From positions 31,544,702 through 31,608,701 of the forward strand of contig OY821743.1 of assembly GCA_963682055.1 (NCBI GenBank): DNA of 64,000 nucleotides. The letters are read 5' to 3'. The first letter of the stretch is position 1. Each line of letters opens with the position of its first letter. The position numbers and the translations under genes were made by a program. This DNA is from Primula veris (taxonomy: Eukaryota; Streptophyta; Magnoliopsida; Ericales; Primulaceae). Under the pieces are notes generated by a model, which made no database searches, was not told the origin of the DNA, and saw only the letters and a program-made list of their open reading frames with translations. Shown here piece by piece: positions 32,938 to 44,922 of this stretch.

Positions 32938-33865
32938 GGTGTGTTTGCAAACCGGAAAATCTCACGAAAAAAAAGTAAAACCAAGGAAAATTAAATTGAA
33001 ATCATTTTCCGCCCATATATTTGGAATGCTGTAAATCAAGAGAAAAGAAAATAAAAAAATGGAAAAGAGAGGCGGCTAGTAATTAACACTTTTTCCATTT
33101 GTTTTTATTTTGCTCTCACTTTTGTAGGGAAAATGTTTTCTCTCATTCTACACACAAAATTTTCACTCACTTTTTTTTTGGTTTTATTTTTCATTGGTTT
33201 TTTTATACAAACAAACACAAAAAAATGTTTTATCGGGATTTTTTTTTCATTTTTCCATAAGTTTTTCGAGTTCCAAACACACACTTAGGGTGTGTTTAGA
33301 ACCCACAAAACTTATGGAAAAATGAAAATGATTTTACGAGAAAATATTTTCTTGTGTTTGATTGCATAAGAAAACAAATTAAAAGAAAACAAAAAAAAAA
33401 AGTGAGGAAAAACTCTGTGTATAATGATAAAAACCATTTTAGTTAAAAAAAGTGGAAGAAAAATGAAAACAAATGGGAAAAATATTACAAACTCCATCTC
33501 TCTCCCATTTTTTCATTTTCTGTTCTCTTATTTTTCAACATTACAAACACATGGGCGAAAAATGATTTCAAGTTAATTTTACTTTCTTTTCCTTTTCTTT
33601 TCTTTTCCGTGAGATTTTTCGAAAAACTCATGGAAAAATAAAAATGATTTACCAAGAGAACACTTTCTAGTGTTTGATTGTATAGGAAAATCAATAGAAA
33701 ATAAAACAAATGAAATTGAGGAAAAAATTTGTGTGTATAATAAGAAAAAACATTTTATTTTTAAAAGTGGAAGTAAAATGAAAACAAATGAAAAAAATGT
33801 ACTAGCTCTCTCTCTCCTTTTTTTCTTTTCCTTTCTCTAAATTTTCAACCTTTCAAACACATTAT
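32938..33865. repeat. Cluster of inverted foldback MITE copies
   Basis: 32938-33290 ends with the reverse complement of the sequence that starts at 33291: GGTGTGTTT...CTTATGGAAAAATGAAAA occurs outward from a centre near 33290. Further partial copies (CTCATGGAAAAATAAAAATG at 33627) follow. A-rich and T-rich blocks alternate. The short open frames are not genes. Confidence 0.6.
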
Positions 33866-34008
33866 GTGTTTATAAGCCCAAAAATGTCACACACAAAAAA
33901 AAAAAAGAAAAAAAAGTAAAACCAAGTAAAATGATTTTAAATTCATTTTACTTGGTCTTACTTTTTTTTTTTTTTTTTTTTATGTGACATTTTTCGGCTT
34001 ATAAACAC
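33866..34008. repeat. 143-bp foldback element
   Basis: The outer ends GTGTTTATAAGCC and GGCTTATAAACAC, then AAAATGTCACA and ATGTGACATTTTT, then CCAAGTAAAATGATTT and AAATTCATTTTACTTGG are mutual inverted repeats around 33940. The A-rich and T-rich arms pair too. It is a likely short MITE with no coding capacity. Confidence 0.8.
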
Positions 34009-34665
34009 ACCATTAATGTAGGATTGTATGGTATATATATGCTACGTATACATCATATGCAATATAAATACGTACAAATTTAAAAAATAGACCACCTTTG
34101 AAAATAATCCCCCTTTTTTAAGTATTGAGTCATTTTTTGAAAATTAGTCAATTTTCCTTAAAAAATAAGCCCCTTTTTAGAAAATAGCCAATTTTAGAAA
34201 GTACGCCACTTTATAAAAAAATAATTTGTTATTTTTTTTCAAAAGACATTCACTTTATGAAAATAGTTTACCAAGAAAATATGTTTGATAGTTTTTAAAT
34301 AAATTGTAATTTCAAAGCTTATAAGTTCAAAAAAGCAAAGAATTCCTACATTAAAATCTTAGCTTATAAGGTTCAGAAAAGATATATAATAAGCTAGGAT
34401 TTTAAGCATGTGACCTAAAATATGGTTAAATTAAGCTAGATTATCAAATAAGCTCAGCTTGTTGACTGCAGCTGGATAAAGCCTAAATTTGATAATGATA
34501 ACACGAAAGTTATGGTTGTATCAGAATTAAGAAGAGCAACGTGACCATCTTAAACTCTTCTTCTAGGAATTATTTGATGCCATCTATTTTTGAGAAATTC
34601 TTTCTTTTTCAGTCTTTTTTGTTGGCATTTATTCGATTTTGATAGGCTAGTTATTCGAACTACTT
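34009..34665. other. AT-rich spacer with AAAATAGNCCA-type degenerate repeats
   Basis: 34080-34230 repeats words like AAAATAGACCAC, AAAATTAGTCAATTTTC and AAAATAGCCAATTT. No gene is visible. Confidence 0.4.
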
Positions 34666-34828
34666 TTTTTGTTGTTGAGGAAATCAAATTTCATTAAGTT
34701 AAATTATCATACAAAATGGACCATAAACAGTCGGGCATAACTTGCAATCTAAACTCGTTCGAACTAGATCTAACATAGAACGCTAAATGGTTTGCTGGGT
34801 TGTTGAGCGATATTGGAACATATAAAGC
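34666..34828 (-). mobile_element. Short 5'-truncated LINE or SINE insertion
   Basis: It is flanked by the 14-bp direct repeat TATTCGAACTACTT (34652-34665 and 34829-34842). The T-run at its left edge is a poly(A) tail on the minus strand, followed by AAATTTCATTAAGTT, a common plant LINE 3' feature. A long target duplication and A-tail show LINE-type retrotransposition. Confidence 0.7.
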
Positions 34829-35094
34829 TATTCGAACTACTTGTTTAATAATAAATAAATCTCTTTCTTTATTGATGTTTTTGTTTTATATTTCTACTTT
34901 TCCGATTATTGATAAATAAAAAAAATGAGTTTTCTTCCCAACTTAGATTTTTCTGAAAAAGTAAGTTCAATATTATTATGATATAAAATGGTGTTACCGA
35001 GGTACCTACCCAAGTAGCGATGCTTTCGTAGCTTAGTTGTTGACTATGATGTATGGAAACTCTTTAAGGCGCTCGTTACCTCGTTTGCAACTGT

Positions 35095-36509
35095 TGTTGG
35101 TTTCCATGTACGAAATAACAATTAAACAATAATGAAGGACTAAACAAGAATTAAACAAAACCAGTGTAATCTTTATTAATTTCCAATTGGAATAGAATAA
35201 ACTTATTACAACATGTAGGTACTGAAAAGTAAGTAAAGCAAACGTTATCAGATTATTATTAATTAATAATCTGATGTACTGATTTGCAATTAATAGAAAC
35301 TGCCGGACTGGAAAATATGAACTTAACAGCCGGACTGTTCTGATTCGAATTGAAATAACATGACTGAATTGAAACTATTCTAATTACTGAAATAAATTAC
35401 AGAATAGTAATTACAGCAAAAAACAGAACTTTAAACTAATTACAGAAAGGTACAAACAGAATAGAAAAGCTACAGCTAAGTACAGGAAATTAAAATACTG
35501 AATTGAAAGGACAGAATGTAAAAAACAGAATTTAAGTGTGAAAAATAAATGGACAGAATAGAAATAAACAATTAGCCGAGTCTACTGTTAACAGTATGCC
35601 CTTAACCGATATTCGCCCAACCACCTTGATATTTCTGGTTGCGTTGGCGCTTCGATCCCTAGGTACAACGTCTCTCGGATGACTCGCCGGAAACTAGTGA
35701 CGAGTCAAAGTCGAGCTTTTGGTGGGTGGTTCTCTCTGGTTTCTAAAATGCTATGTAGAAAAAATATATGCTGCTGGTTTAGAGAGAAGAGAGATGTTTT
35801 TTATGTGAGGGGATGGCTGCCTCATATAGAGAAATTCTGAAACCGCAGAATTTAATGTGGTCATTTAGTTCTGGGAGTTACATCCTCAGAATCCGCCTCC
35901 ATTACTGCTGGAGTTTCAAACTATCTGGAACTCTAGGAACTGCTCTTGCAAATATGCAAAAGTCCCTTTTTCAGTATAGTACAAGACTCGAGACCCGAGA
36001 CCCGAATCCCAAATCCCAAATCCTGCGGCCCGAGACCCAAATCCCAAATCCCAAATCCCAAATCCCAAATCCCGCATCCCACGGACCGAGACCCGAGGCC
36101 CGAGCGAGCGCGCGCGTGAGTGGTGCACACTAACCCACTCATGGGTATGTGGACTTTATTAGTTTACCAACTACATGGGATGAACTTGTATATATAGAGT
36201 AAAAATCAACCTTGATTTTCCAATGTGGGATAACCCTCATGGGTTAATTCCACTCTCTTTTCTATTTTCCAGATTTCGGTTTTTTCCTCTTTCGAGTACC
36301 AACGTTCGAGTCCAATTATCATTCACACCCTTCCTCCGAATAGGTCATGCGATATACCGTTGCGAAGCTCGTCGTATGAGCTACTCAAAGACTTTGAGTA
36401 TGGCCTCAGAAAAACTTAGTAGTCGCATCGAAAATTGACTCAAAGATGGTCCCTGACCACTTAGAACAACCATGTTTAAAAAACATGTTTTCCTACAATT
36501 TTTCCAACA
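35095..36509. mobile_element. Solo LTR, 1415 bp
   Basis: Its ends are TGTTGGTTTCC and TTTCCAACA. The direct repeat ACTGT flanks it (35090-35094 and 36510-36514), and removing it restores TTTGCAACTGTAGCC, which aligns with TTTGTAAATGTAGTC in copy 3. There is no second LTR, PBS or coding region, so recombination between two LTRs is likely. A TATATATAG box lies near 36190. Its orientation and superfamily are undetermined; the 5-bp TSD fits Copia or Gypsy. Confidence 0.82.
35998..36105. repeat. Minisatellite of AATCCCAAATCCC and GAGACCCGA units
   Basis: Seven-base ATCCCAA units and GACCCGA units alternate, then GCGAGCGCGCGCGTGAG. It is the only strongly GC-rich patch of the solo LTR. Frames across it are repeat artefacts. 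Confidence 0.75.
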
Positions 36510-36899
36510 ACTGTAGCCATGCATGTTTATCAAAATACTAGTAATCGTGCCCCACGCATGGCGTATTCGGCGTGTAATGCAATACAAATATAGAAAATCG
36601 TTATAGTTATGATATAAATATGTGAATAATAAAAAAAAATAAAAAATTAAGATTTAAAAGAATGTTTTGTTATTAAAGAGGGATAAATAGTTTTATTAGT
36701 TTTTACTTTTTATGTGAGTATGGTATTATTGTAATTAATATAAATGTGTAGGAGTATTTTTGAAAAAAAATGGTTAAATTAGACAGTCTCATTTGACTTA
36801 ATTGACTTATTATAATAGAATTATATAGTACAACCTTATTCACGTAAAAATGTATAGTTATAAACTCTTTGCTAGTTGTGAATTTGTCTAATATTTATT

Positions 36900-37343
36900 T
36901 GATCAATTTAGAAAAGATGTTCTGCCTGTATTATACGGAATGCTTATAACCGAAGTTGATAGAAATGACAATAATGTTATCTTTCTTTTTGTGTTATTTT
37001 TATTTCCGAATGTAGCCTTCTTTTTTATATGACATTTTTTGTAAAGAGAGGTTACACGTGTATACTTTCGAGCAATTGTAGTTTGTTTTTTAAATCCATT
37101 ATTGGCATAAATATGCGGATATTATGGCCTAATCTAATTCAATTGATTTTGTGCAATGAATTTAGATATAATATAGTCGCTCCAGATTGTGTTAAGCTGA
37201 CAAAAAAGAATAAACAACATACATTGATTCCTGGATATAGTTGTTCCTAGCCCAAGGCAAAAAGCCCATTAGGTTGCATTATATAACTCGTATACAATAC
37301 CCTAGTTGTCAAGGCGGCGAAGACAAATACAGAGCTCTTGAAA
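36900..37343 (+). promoter_or_regulatory. Copy 2 upstream region of the triplicated module
   Basis: It has TAGCCCAAGGCAAAAAGCCC at 37249-37268, CAATACCCTAGTTGTC at 37298-37313 and AAGGCGGCGAA. These match copy 3 almost base for base. The paired GCCCA words and the ACCCTA word look like site II and telo-box elements. Confidence 0.55.
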
Positions 37344-37468
37344 ATGGAAAGCAACATTTGCCAATGGCAGTGATGAAAAATGTAAAGACGAAGACGATAA
37401 TGACAAAGAATGACGTTTACAAGTATGGAATCAATTATACAACGAATAAGTGATCTAACAAATAAAAG
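37344..37468 (+). pseudogene. First exon of the triplicated gene, copy 2, broken
   Basis: It aligns with 49682-49803 but reads ATG then a stop after nine codons (MESNICQWQ-stop). The LPDK codons are changed to LTNK at the 3' end, and the donor GTAATT is retained. It is a decayed copy. Confidence 0.6.
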
Positions 37469-38699
37469 GTAATTGATTTAATTTTGCTTATAAACATTTT
37501 TCAATTGTTGCATGAAATTTATCTATTTACGTTAATTACTTATAAACCTTAGTAACCGATCAAATTGATATTTACAGATATTTATTTTGTTAGTTTATGT
37601 ATTTATTTATGAGTCTATGTATGTACGTTTGTTATCTGGGTTGCTTGTTCTTGCATTTCTAAACTATTCTATATGGCATATCAAGGTTGTTCAAATGGCT
37701 GCAATTTGTGATTTTTAATTTAAAAAGAAAATGCCGTTTTTGTGTGTATTTCTTTAACTTACCCCTTTATAATTGGTAAAACACAGATGAGAATATTGCA
37801 TCAAAGCAAGTCTTTTTTTTCTTTTTAAAATAAGAGTACACAATCTTTTTGAGGGAGCTGAGATTTGATCATGAGTAACTTCTAAAACTAAAATGACGTT
37901 TTTTTTTTATAATTAATAACATCACTTTGAAGGCGACCCACTTTATAGGCTCTAGGGATCGAACCCCATCATGCACATAACACTAAACATTTTATCAACA
38001 TATTATATATTATTTATATATGCATAAAATAGAGTTCAAGCGTACTTGTTGGCCCGGTCAACTATGTGAAAACTAAAAAGAAACTAAGAAATCAACTCAG
38101 GCTATGGTTTTCAATGGTTCAATCAAGTCCATGATAATCTTATAAAACTAAACTCCCATTTACTAATTATTACTACAAGTGTAACTTTTCTTTTCTTGAA
38201 GCCTATATTTAAAACTTTTGATAATGCACTTAGGAATATGGCCATTAAACCAAATAATTTTGTACAAGTCAATTTTGTTCTTTTTTAATCTAAGTGATTC
38301 TTCATAGATTTAATATTAAAGTTATCCTTACTGACGCCCCAATTCCCATTTGTAATAATATTAGGATGGACAACTTATATAGTATCATCTCAAAATGGTA
38401 ATGACTTACCTACAGATATATCGTAACAAATTATATTCTCATAACCTACCTTTATATATAAGTTCACATCGCTCATATGCCACACTTTTTATTTGTTCAC
38501 CTTATTTACAAAAATTCTTTTACTCAACTTAAAACACAAAACACTCATTTTCTCTATCTAGAAACTCAAAAAGTTAGTATTAAATATTCAAAATTCACAA
38601 ATAATCCATAAATTCGTAATAAATCGAAAACAATTATCAAAATTGAAAAAAATATAAAAATTGATTTTCTTATAATTTTTTTAAACAAAAATATTATAA

Positions 38700-38960
38700 G
38701 TTTTTTTTTTGTCAAAAAGTGATTTTTTCCATCAAAGATTTTGACTTTTATGTAAATAAGCGGTTTTTAATGCCAAAAACCGACTTTTTTTTGGCTAAGA
38801 AGTGTTTTTTTGTCAAAAAGCGTTTTTTTTTTTGTCAAAATGGGTTTTTCACAACAAAAAGTGCTTTTTTTCTTACCAAATGTGACTTTTTCATTGGATA
38901 TTAGCTTTTTCGCCAAATAAATGTATTTTTTTCACTAAAAATGAGATATTTTCACCAAAA
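38700..38960. repeat. Degenerate tandem repeat, GTCAAAAAGTG-TTTTTT type
   Basis: Units of about 25-30 bp such as GTCAAAAAGCGTTTTTTTTT, CCAAAAAGTGC and CCAAATGTGACTTTTTC recur about nine times. The open frame across it is a repeat artefact. Confidence 0.65.
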
Positions 38961-39475
38961 AGTGCAAGCATTTTAGTCACAAGTGCATAAAGTTCACAAT
39001 AAATGCATATGGTTGAGTCGAAATAATAACATATAGTTTGGTATAAAATGCATACTATTGAGTAAAAAGTGTGTATAGTTCAATAAAAAATGCATAAACT
39101 TTAATATAAAGTGCATATAGTTTGGTATGAATTGCATATAGTTGAGTCAAATGCGCATATAGTTCAATTAAAAATTCATACATTTTGGTATAAAGTACAT
39201 AAAATTAAATCAAAAAGTTCATATAGTACAATAAAAAATGCATACATTTTGGTATAAATTGTATATAGTTCACCAGAAAGTACTTATAGTACAGTTAAAA
39301 GTGCATATAGTTCAATATAAAGTGCGGCAAAAATGCATATAGTTTAGTCAAAAATGCATATATTTCACAAGCAAAGTGCATATAATTGAGTCAAACTGAA
39401 TTTAGTTTGATATAAAATGCATATAGTTCAGTTTAAAGTGCTTAAACTTTAGTCGGAAGTGTGTATAGCTAACTT
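38961..39475. repeat. Degenerate tandem repeat, AAGTGCATATAGTTCA type
   Basis: About twenty divergent copies of a 20-30-bp unit around AAAGTGCATATAGTTCAAT, including AAAATGCATACATTTTGGTAT variants. The unit phase drifts and some units alternate. No coding or terminal inverted repeats are seen. Confidence 0.75.
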
Positions 39476-39689
39476 TAAGTTATTGGATGACATATGAGCG
39501 AGGGCTAATATTCGTTCTATGGCGGTTTAAGCTAGCACCCGTTTCAGTATGTACACAATTCACATTAAAACACCATGTTTCTAGTGACTAGGATTATGTT
39601 GTAAAAACTAAATTAACCTAACTGAGATTTCATTAAACTTTAAAATCACAAAGTTGATACTTATCTATTTCAAATTTACAAAAAAAAAG

Positions 39690-40030
39690 TCCCTGGAGTG
39701 CTTTTGCACAGCTAGGGGTTGATGTTAACAGATTTCCGCCGCCACCTCCGTCCTTCGCCACCAGAAGTCATAATGAAGCCACTTATCATAACAAAGGAAA
39801 GCACTTTTACCATTCCCTGAAATAATGTGATTTATAAGATCCCTAGCTTTTAAATCTTTTTCCAAGCATATTTAGAATGAGTAGGCCAGGTTTTGATGGT
39901 CCAAATGTTCCTACTTTTTAACTGATTATAAGAGATCCACTTCGTCCTCATAGTAGTGGTGGTCAAAGGCATGCTACCTTCCTGAATAGCGAGAATTGCT
40001 CGAGGTGCTAACTATGTTTTATATTTATGT
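39690..40030 (-). pseudogene. LINE ORF2 fragment (region before zf-RVT)
   Basis: Minus-strand frames give LTTTTMRTKWISYNQLKSRN, a KYAWKKI segment, then in a shifted frame ARDLINHIISGNGKSAFLCY with DKWLH. This is the W..I...R......G.G....W.D.W pattern of plant L1 ORF2 downstream of reverse transcriptase. Stops and frame shifts mark it as dead. Confidence 0.6.
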
Positions 40031-40769
40031 TAATGCGATTCCAATAAAAAAAAAATATTGCAAAAGATAAATAAATATTGAAAAATAGACCTCCTGAAGT
40101 TGTGCTTATTAGTTTAAAGTGTAGTTGTCATGATATTCCATATAAGACCTCGCATCGACCATCAACGGACAACAACCCAAGTAAATAAGATATGAAGAAC
40201 ACAGAAGCCAAGAAGTTAATAACTTCGAAACATTTCATTGTTTACGTTTTCGATTTCTCATAGTTTTCGCTTACATTTGTTATCTGGATCGGATGACTTG
40301 TTACAGTTTTACATCTTTATATTAGCAATATTTTATTTGTTTTATTTATTAATACACAAATAAGTGTCTAATATAATATTTCGTAGATAGTCTAATGTGT
40401 AGAGTACGACTTTACGGAAGATTAGACTAACGGTTCTTATATAATATAAGTATATTGTTTACAACTTTAGATGGTAATGGACAGACCATCGATAGAGTTA
40501 TAGTATATAATTTTAGTAGGTCTGTATTTACTACGGTGAATGAGCTATCTCAACTTTATATGTTTGTTCACTTTGAGTGTATTTAACAACACCGCGATAA
40601 GGAAAATATTTTTGTACTAACTAGATAAAATAATTAACGCCTTGTGGTCATACAATTTGTTTAAACTCTTAATGTTGACTTTATTAGTTAGATATGTATA
40701 AGAAAGGATTATCGTTTTGATTGATAGAAGAGTGCAATTCTTGTACGAGCTATAAACTCAGTGAGGTGT
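40031..40769. other. AT-rich spacer, nothing recognised
   Basis: No credible open frame, RNA gene or repeat boundary was found. Confidence 0.45.
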
Positions 40770-41628
40770 ATGTTGACGTTTCAACAAAATTAAATCAAAA
40801 GTCTAACTATAGCATGATATGGTAACTGATTTTAAATGAAAAATCTTAAATCAGTCAAACCTCTTAAAATCGGTTATAGTCTAAACTTTGTTCATAACAG
40901 ATAAGCAATGTAAAATCTAACTTGACTAATATGTAAGGTGTGGATTTATATACTCCGCCATCCAAAGAAGTGAAAAAACGATATACATCCATGCAGTAAA
41001 TAATTAAATGCATTCTTAGTTCATAGGCAATAATTTCACTTAATGAAACAATACTCACAGTTTATATAATCAACTAAGTGAAATTATTGTATTTGAACAT
41101 AGAATGCATTTAATTCTTTAGTGCATGGATGAATATCGTTTTTCATTTATTTGGATGGACGAATATATATTTTCACGTCTTACATATTAGTTAAATAACA
41201 TTTTACATTTCATTCGATTGAATATTGTAGCTTGATAGGCGAACATCATATTCAAATAAATGAAGTCGAAAGCTGTTTTTGTGTGAAACTTACTATTTAT
41301 ACGTATTAAGTAGTATTCCCCAATTAGCAATCATATTTTTTACTACACAAGTTTCCTAAATATTTTAAAGATCCTGGGACTTCACAATCAAAAATATGAT
41401 TTTTTTAACAAAAGAAAAGGATCTACCATAATGAATCATACTATTTCATGCATTTTTAGTAAGCTGTGGTATTATACATAATTTCTGCTTATCTGTTATG
41501 AACAAAGTTTATCCTAATTAAAACCGGTTTTAACTGATTTAAAGTTGTTCATTAAAGATCAGTTACCATCTCATGCTAGAATTTGACTTTCGTTTTATTT
41601 TTGTTGAAAGAATTTAACATCATTTGAG
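40770..41628. repeat. Long inverted repeat 1 (about 275-bp left arm)
   Basis: The left arm (about 40770-41044) is the reverse complement of about 41083-41212 joined to about 41488-41628. Paired words include GTTCATAACAGATAAG and CTTATCTGTTATGAAC, and GCATGGATG and CATCCATGC. A 275-bp block (41213-41487) interrupts the right arm. The loop is about 38 nt (41045-41082). Confidence 0.85.
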
Positions 41629-41679
41629 GTTGTTATGTATTTTGTACCTTAAATTGTTGTTTTATTCGATTAGTACCAC

Positions 41680-43145
41680 AAATTCTAATTTTCCTTATTC
41701 CCTGAATTCAAGTTTTCTTTTAGCATTCGATTTTGGAATAAGGCCGGATGACCATTTAAAACACAAAAATCAACGAAACTTGTGGGTTTTCCCCATTTTT
41801 AATTAAAAGAATTGTAACTATGGTTTTCTTAAAAAAGATAGTACCGACGGTTGAGAATGCAAAATGAAAATCCTTTTTGTTAGTTTTTTAAGACATTTCA
41901 TCCCTTATTTTTGCGAATTTTAAGATCAATCAATCCGCTCTTGAAAAAAAGAGACTCTATTTACATTCTTATTAACAATGGGCATGTTAGTGGTTCTTGG
42001 AAAGAACAGACTTCGACTACATCATCGAAATTAGTCAAGGATATGTCTTCAAGTTCCTTATAACAATCATGTTACATAACATATTGTTATAAAGTTGGTA
42101 TGGCTATATACAATCCAACTATGTGTTTTGCTAAATTAGAAAACTTCTATTCTTATCATATCTTCGATTGAAAACAAAGGGTCCACTTGTAACGTAGAAG
42201 AGACTAGAATGGCATCACTAAACTCACCGCAAGAGTATGTTTCTTTGCTTTTCTCAAAGATTTTCTGTAACATTTTAAACTATTAGGAATATGGTAAGAT
42301 GTGTAATTTTTTTAAAAATTTTTTTACACAGCCCAAATTTACCGATTGGTATGCATACATAAAAAATTACGATCATACTAAAAACATAATACATACCTTA
42401 TCATTATCCGCAAAGATCTTTTCAGGTATGCATTTTGTTTTTAGTAAGTTCGTAATTTTTTGTGTAAGCATACCAAATGGTAAGTTTGGACTGTGTAAAA
42501 AACTAAAAAAAACTCAGATATCTTACCATAATCCTAATAGTTTAAAATGTCACAGATAATCTTTGAGGAAAGCAAGACTCTTGGGGTGAGTTTAGTGATG
42601 TCATTCCAGTCTCTTCTTCATTACAAAGTGGACCCTTTATTTTCAATTGAAGACATGGTAAGAATAGATATTTTCAGATTTCTCAAAACACATAGTTGGA
42701 TTGTATATCACCATACCAACTTCATAACAATTTGTTATGTCACATGATTGCTATAAGGAACTTGAAGACATGCATATTCTTGACTGATTTCAATGATGTA
42801 GTTGGAGTATGTTCTTTCCAAGGAACCACTCGCATGCCCATTGTTGATAAGATGGTAAATATTGTCTTTTTTTGTAAGAGCGGATTGATTGATCTTAAAA
42901 ATTTTATAATCAAGGGATAAACTGTCTTAAAAAGCTAACAAAAGCGATTTTCATACTTCATTCTCAAGCGTGCGTACTATTTTTTTTTAAGAAAACTATA
43001 GTTACGTTTTTTTAATTAAAAGTGGGGAAAACCCACAAGTTTCATTGATTTTTGAGTTTTAAATATATGGTCATCTGACCTTATTACAAATGAAAGCGCA
43101 ATAAAAGGAGAAAAAGGAAAAATTACAACTTACAAAAATTAGAAA
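41680..43145. repeat. Long inverted repeat 2 (about 720-bp arms)
   Basis: The left arm (about 41680-42397) and right arm (42425-43145) are reverse complements with scattered mismatches and a 27-nt loop. Paired words include GATTGATC at 41926-41934 and 42884-42893, CCTTATAACAATCATG and CATGATTGCTATAAGG, and GGTATGTATTATGTTTTTAG with GGTATGCATTTTGTTTTTAG. The right arm contains short open stretches (42547-42920) with possible splice sites, unrecognised. Confidence 0.88.
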
Positions 43146-44190
43146 GAAGACTTCTATAGCTAGAAGCTGGACTAAGTAAAATTTATGGATATACTTCCTT
43201 CTGCAATCATACCTCTGTCTCATCACTGCACAAGTAAGACTTATGTCTCATCACCGCACAAGTAAGACCACCTTGGAAACTCACAAAATCCCCACGTTCA
43301 TGAGAGAAGCTCAAAAAGATAATACAAGGGAACTCAAGGATGGTTGATGATGGTGTACACAAAACTCGAGACTTTAAAACTTTAAATAACATTTTTCCAC
43401 AACCCAAAGGAAGACTAGATAATTACCATATTTGAAAATTAGAAGTCCCAATGATCAAAGAAACTTGATAGCTTTTTAGTGAAAGATCTTTTTCTTACCC
43501 TTTCCCTCTCTTTTTGGATATTAACCCCTTTCCACTTGGTCTATTTCGCTTGCTTAGGTCAACCCTCATCGTCATCGTAATACATACCTACTCGGAATCT
43601 TTCTAGGTGATAGACTTAGGTCCACCTACCACTAGATCAAATTCAATTTCAATGTAATTATGGTCCATGTCTGGGTAATCTCGAGTTTCAGATTTTGAAT
43701 CATGGCTAAATAAAACACTGCATACTGCCTTAGAGGAAATAAAAACAGTCACTCCGGTAGTCAGTTTATGCAAATAATCCGAGTCTCGTCTCACATGTCC
43801 AGGGGCAGCCCTGGTACCGTGCGGGAGCACCAGGCCTCAAAAAATGAAGGGCCACATTTTGATTATAAGTATTATTAATTTGATAAAATAGTGCAAAAGA
43901 ATTCTGACATAAATTTCTTTTTTCAAAACCAAAACAGAAGTTGATAGAGAGCAGATGGTAGAAACAATATTAAAATGACTAAAGGTCTTTAATTCTAGTT
44001 AATTGGATAATTATTATTTTCAATTGGATAATTACAAATATGCACCTTATATATGGTTACAGAATAATTCTAGTTAGTTCTGTGTTTACCATTTGACAAA
44101 TGAATTTTAAAAAATTAATATATTTGGTCCGTATATTTGTAATTGGCAAAAAAAAAAAAGATATTTCATTTCTGCAAAACTTAAAAATTA
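43146..44190. other. Spacer; short unrecognised minus-strand frame at 43603-43830
   Basis: The 43603-43830 minus frame contains HVRRDSDYLHKLTTGVTVFI and ends IEIEFDLVVGGPKSIT-stop. Its composition is protein-like, but I do not recognise it and no splice context supports it. Around 43800-43850 GGGGCAGCCCTGGTACCGTG with GGGAGCACCAGGCC looks like a repeat end without a visible partner. Confidence 0.3.
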
Positions 44191-44451
44191 CTCCCTCCGT
44201 CCCTTTTTAAGTGTCCCCCCTGAATTTCGGTAAATATTAAGAGTTATTATTAATTGCATTGAAAAGTTGAAAAATAACCATAATTTAAATTAAATAATTA
44301 TTATTTTTAATTTTTGAAATGTATTTATTGTAATATTTGAGAATATTATAGTACATTTATCATTTTTTTCATTGATAATTTAGGAAAGCGGAGACTTATT
44401 TTGGGACATCCAAATATGAAATATTAGACTCTTATTTAGGGACAAAGAGAG
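44191..44451. mobile_element. Stowaway-type MITE, diverged
   Basis: Ends CTCCCTCCGTCCCTTTTTAA and, reversed, CTCTCTTTGTCCCTAAATAA are flanked by TA (44189-44190 and 44452-44453). 261 bp, AT-rich, non-coding. Confidence 0.85.
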
Positions 44452-44922
44452 TATTTATTTGTATGAGAATACCAAATAAGCTGAAGCATATTATATATAA
44501 AACTATATCTTTGAGGTTCATGAGTAACAACAGGGGTGGGGCTAATCCGGCTTTAATTTCCTAAACATGTTAGAAAACAATTAACAAAGAAATTAAAAAT
44601 AAATAAATTAATGATTTGTAAAAAAATACGACTTTTAACATTTAACGCATTTCAACTCATATTTTAGACTTTAAGTATTTTAGGAAATTAACGGTTTCAT
44701 CTTTATTTTTCTTTTAATGTAAATTATGAATATTTCAAAAGTATAAGGCATTTTTTGAACATTTGCACCGGATCTCATCAAATTCCGGGCTACCTCTGCA
44801 CATATCTATCAATTACGAGAAGGTAAGTAGTATCATTTTCTTTAAAAACCTCTGTTTCATTGATATTTTTTTGATTTGCCAAACATGAGTTGATTCAAGG
44901 ACTAAAAAAAATTACATTTTTT

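Larger units (their letters stand above)
34988..38260 (+). repeat. Segmental duplication, copy 2 (interrupted by a solo LTR)
   Basis: 34988-35094 matches about 49040-49140 (GGTACC..., GATGCTTTCG...CTTAGTT, GTATGGAAACTCTTTA). 36510-38260 matches about 49140-50690 in order and orientation. Both copies include the promoter and first exon and the following intron. The alignment breaks only at the 1415-bp LTR here and at the 114-bp insertion in the other copy. Confidence 0.8.

Noticed and set aside
35813..36142. Frames in the solo LTR with repeated NPKSQIP or GFGIWDL residues
   Set aside because: They are translations of the AATCCCA minisatellite.
38961..39475. CRISPR-like array
   Set aside because: The units are degenerate with no constant repeat and unique spacers, and the context is plant nuclear DNA.
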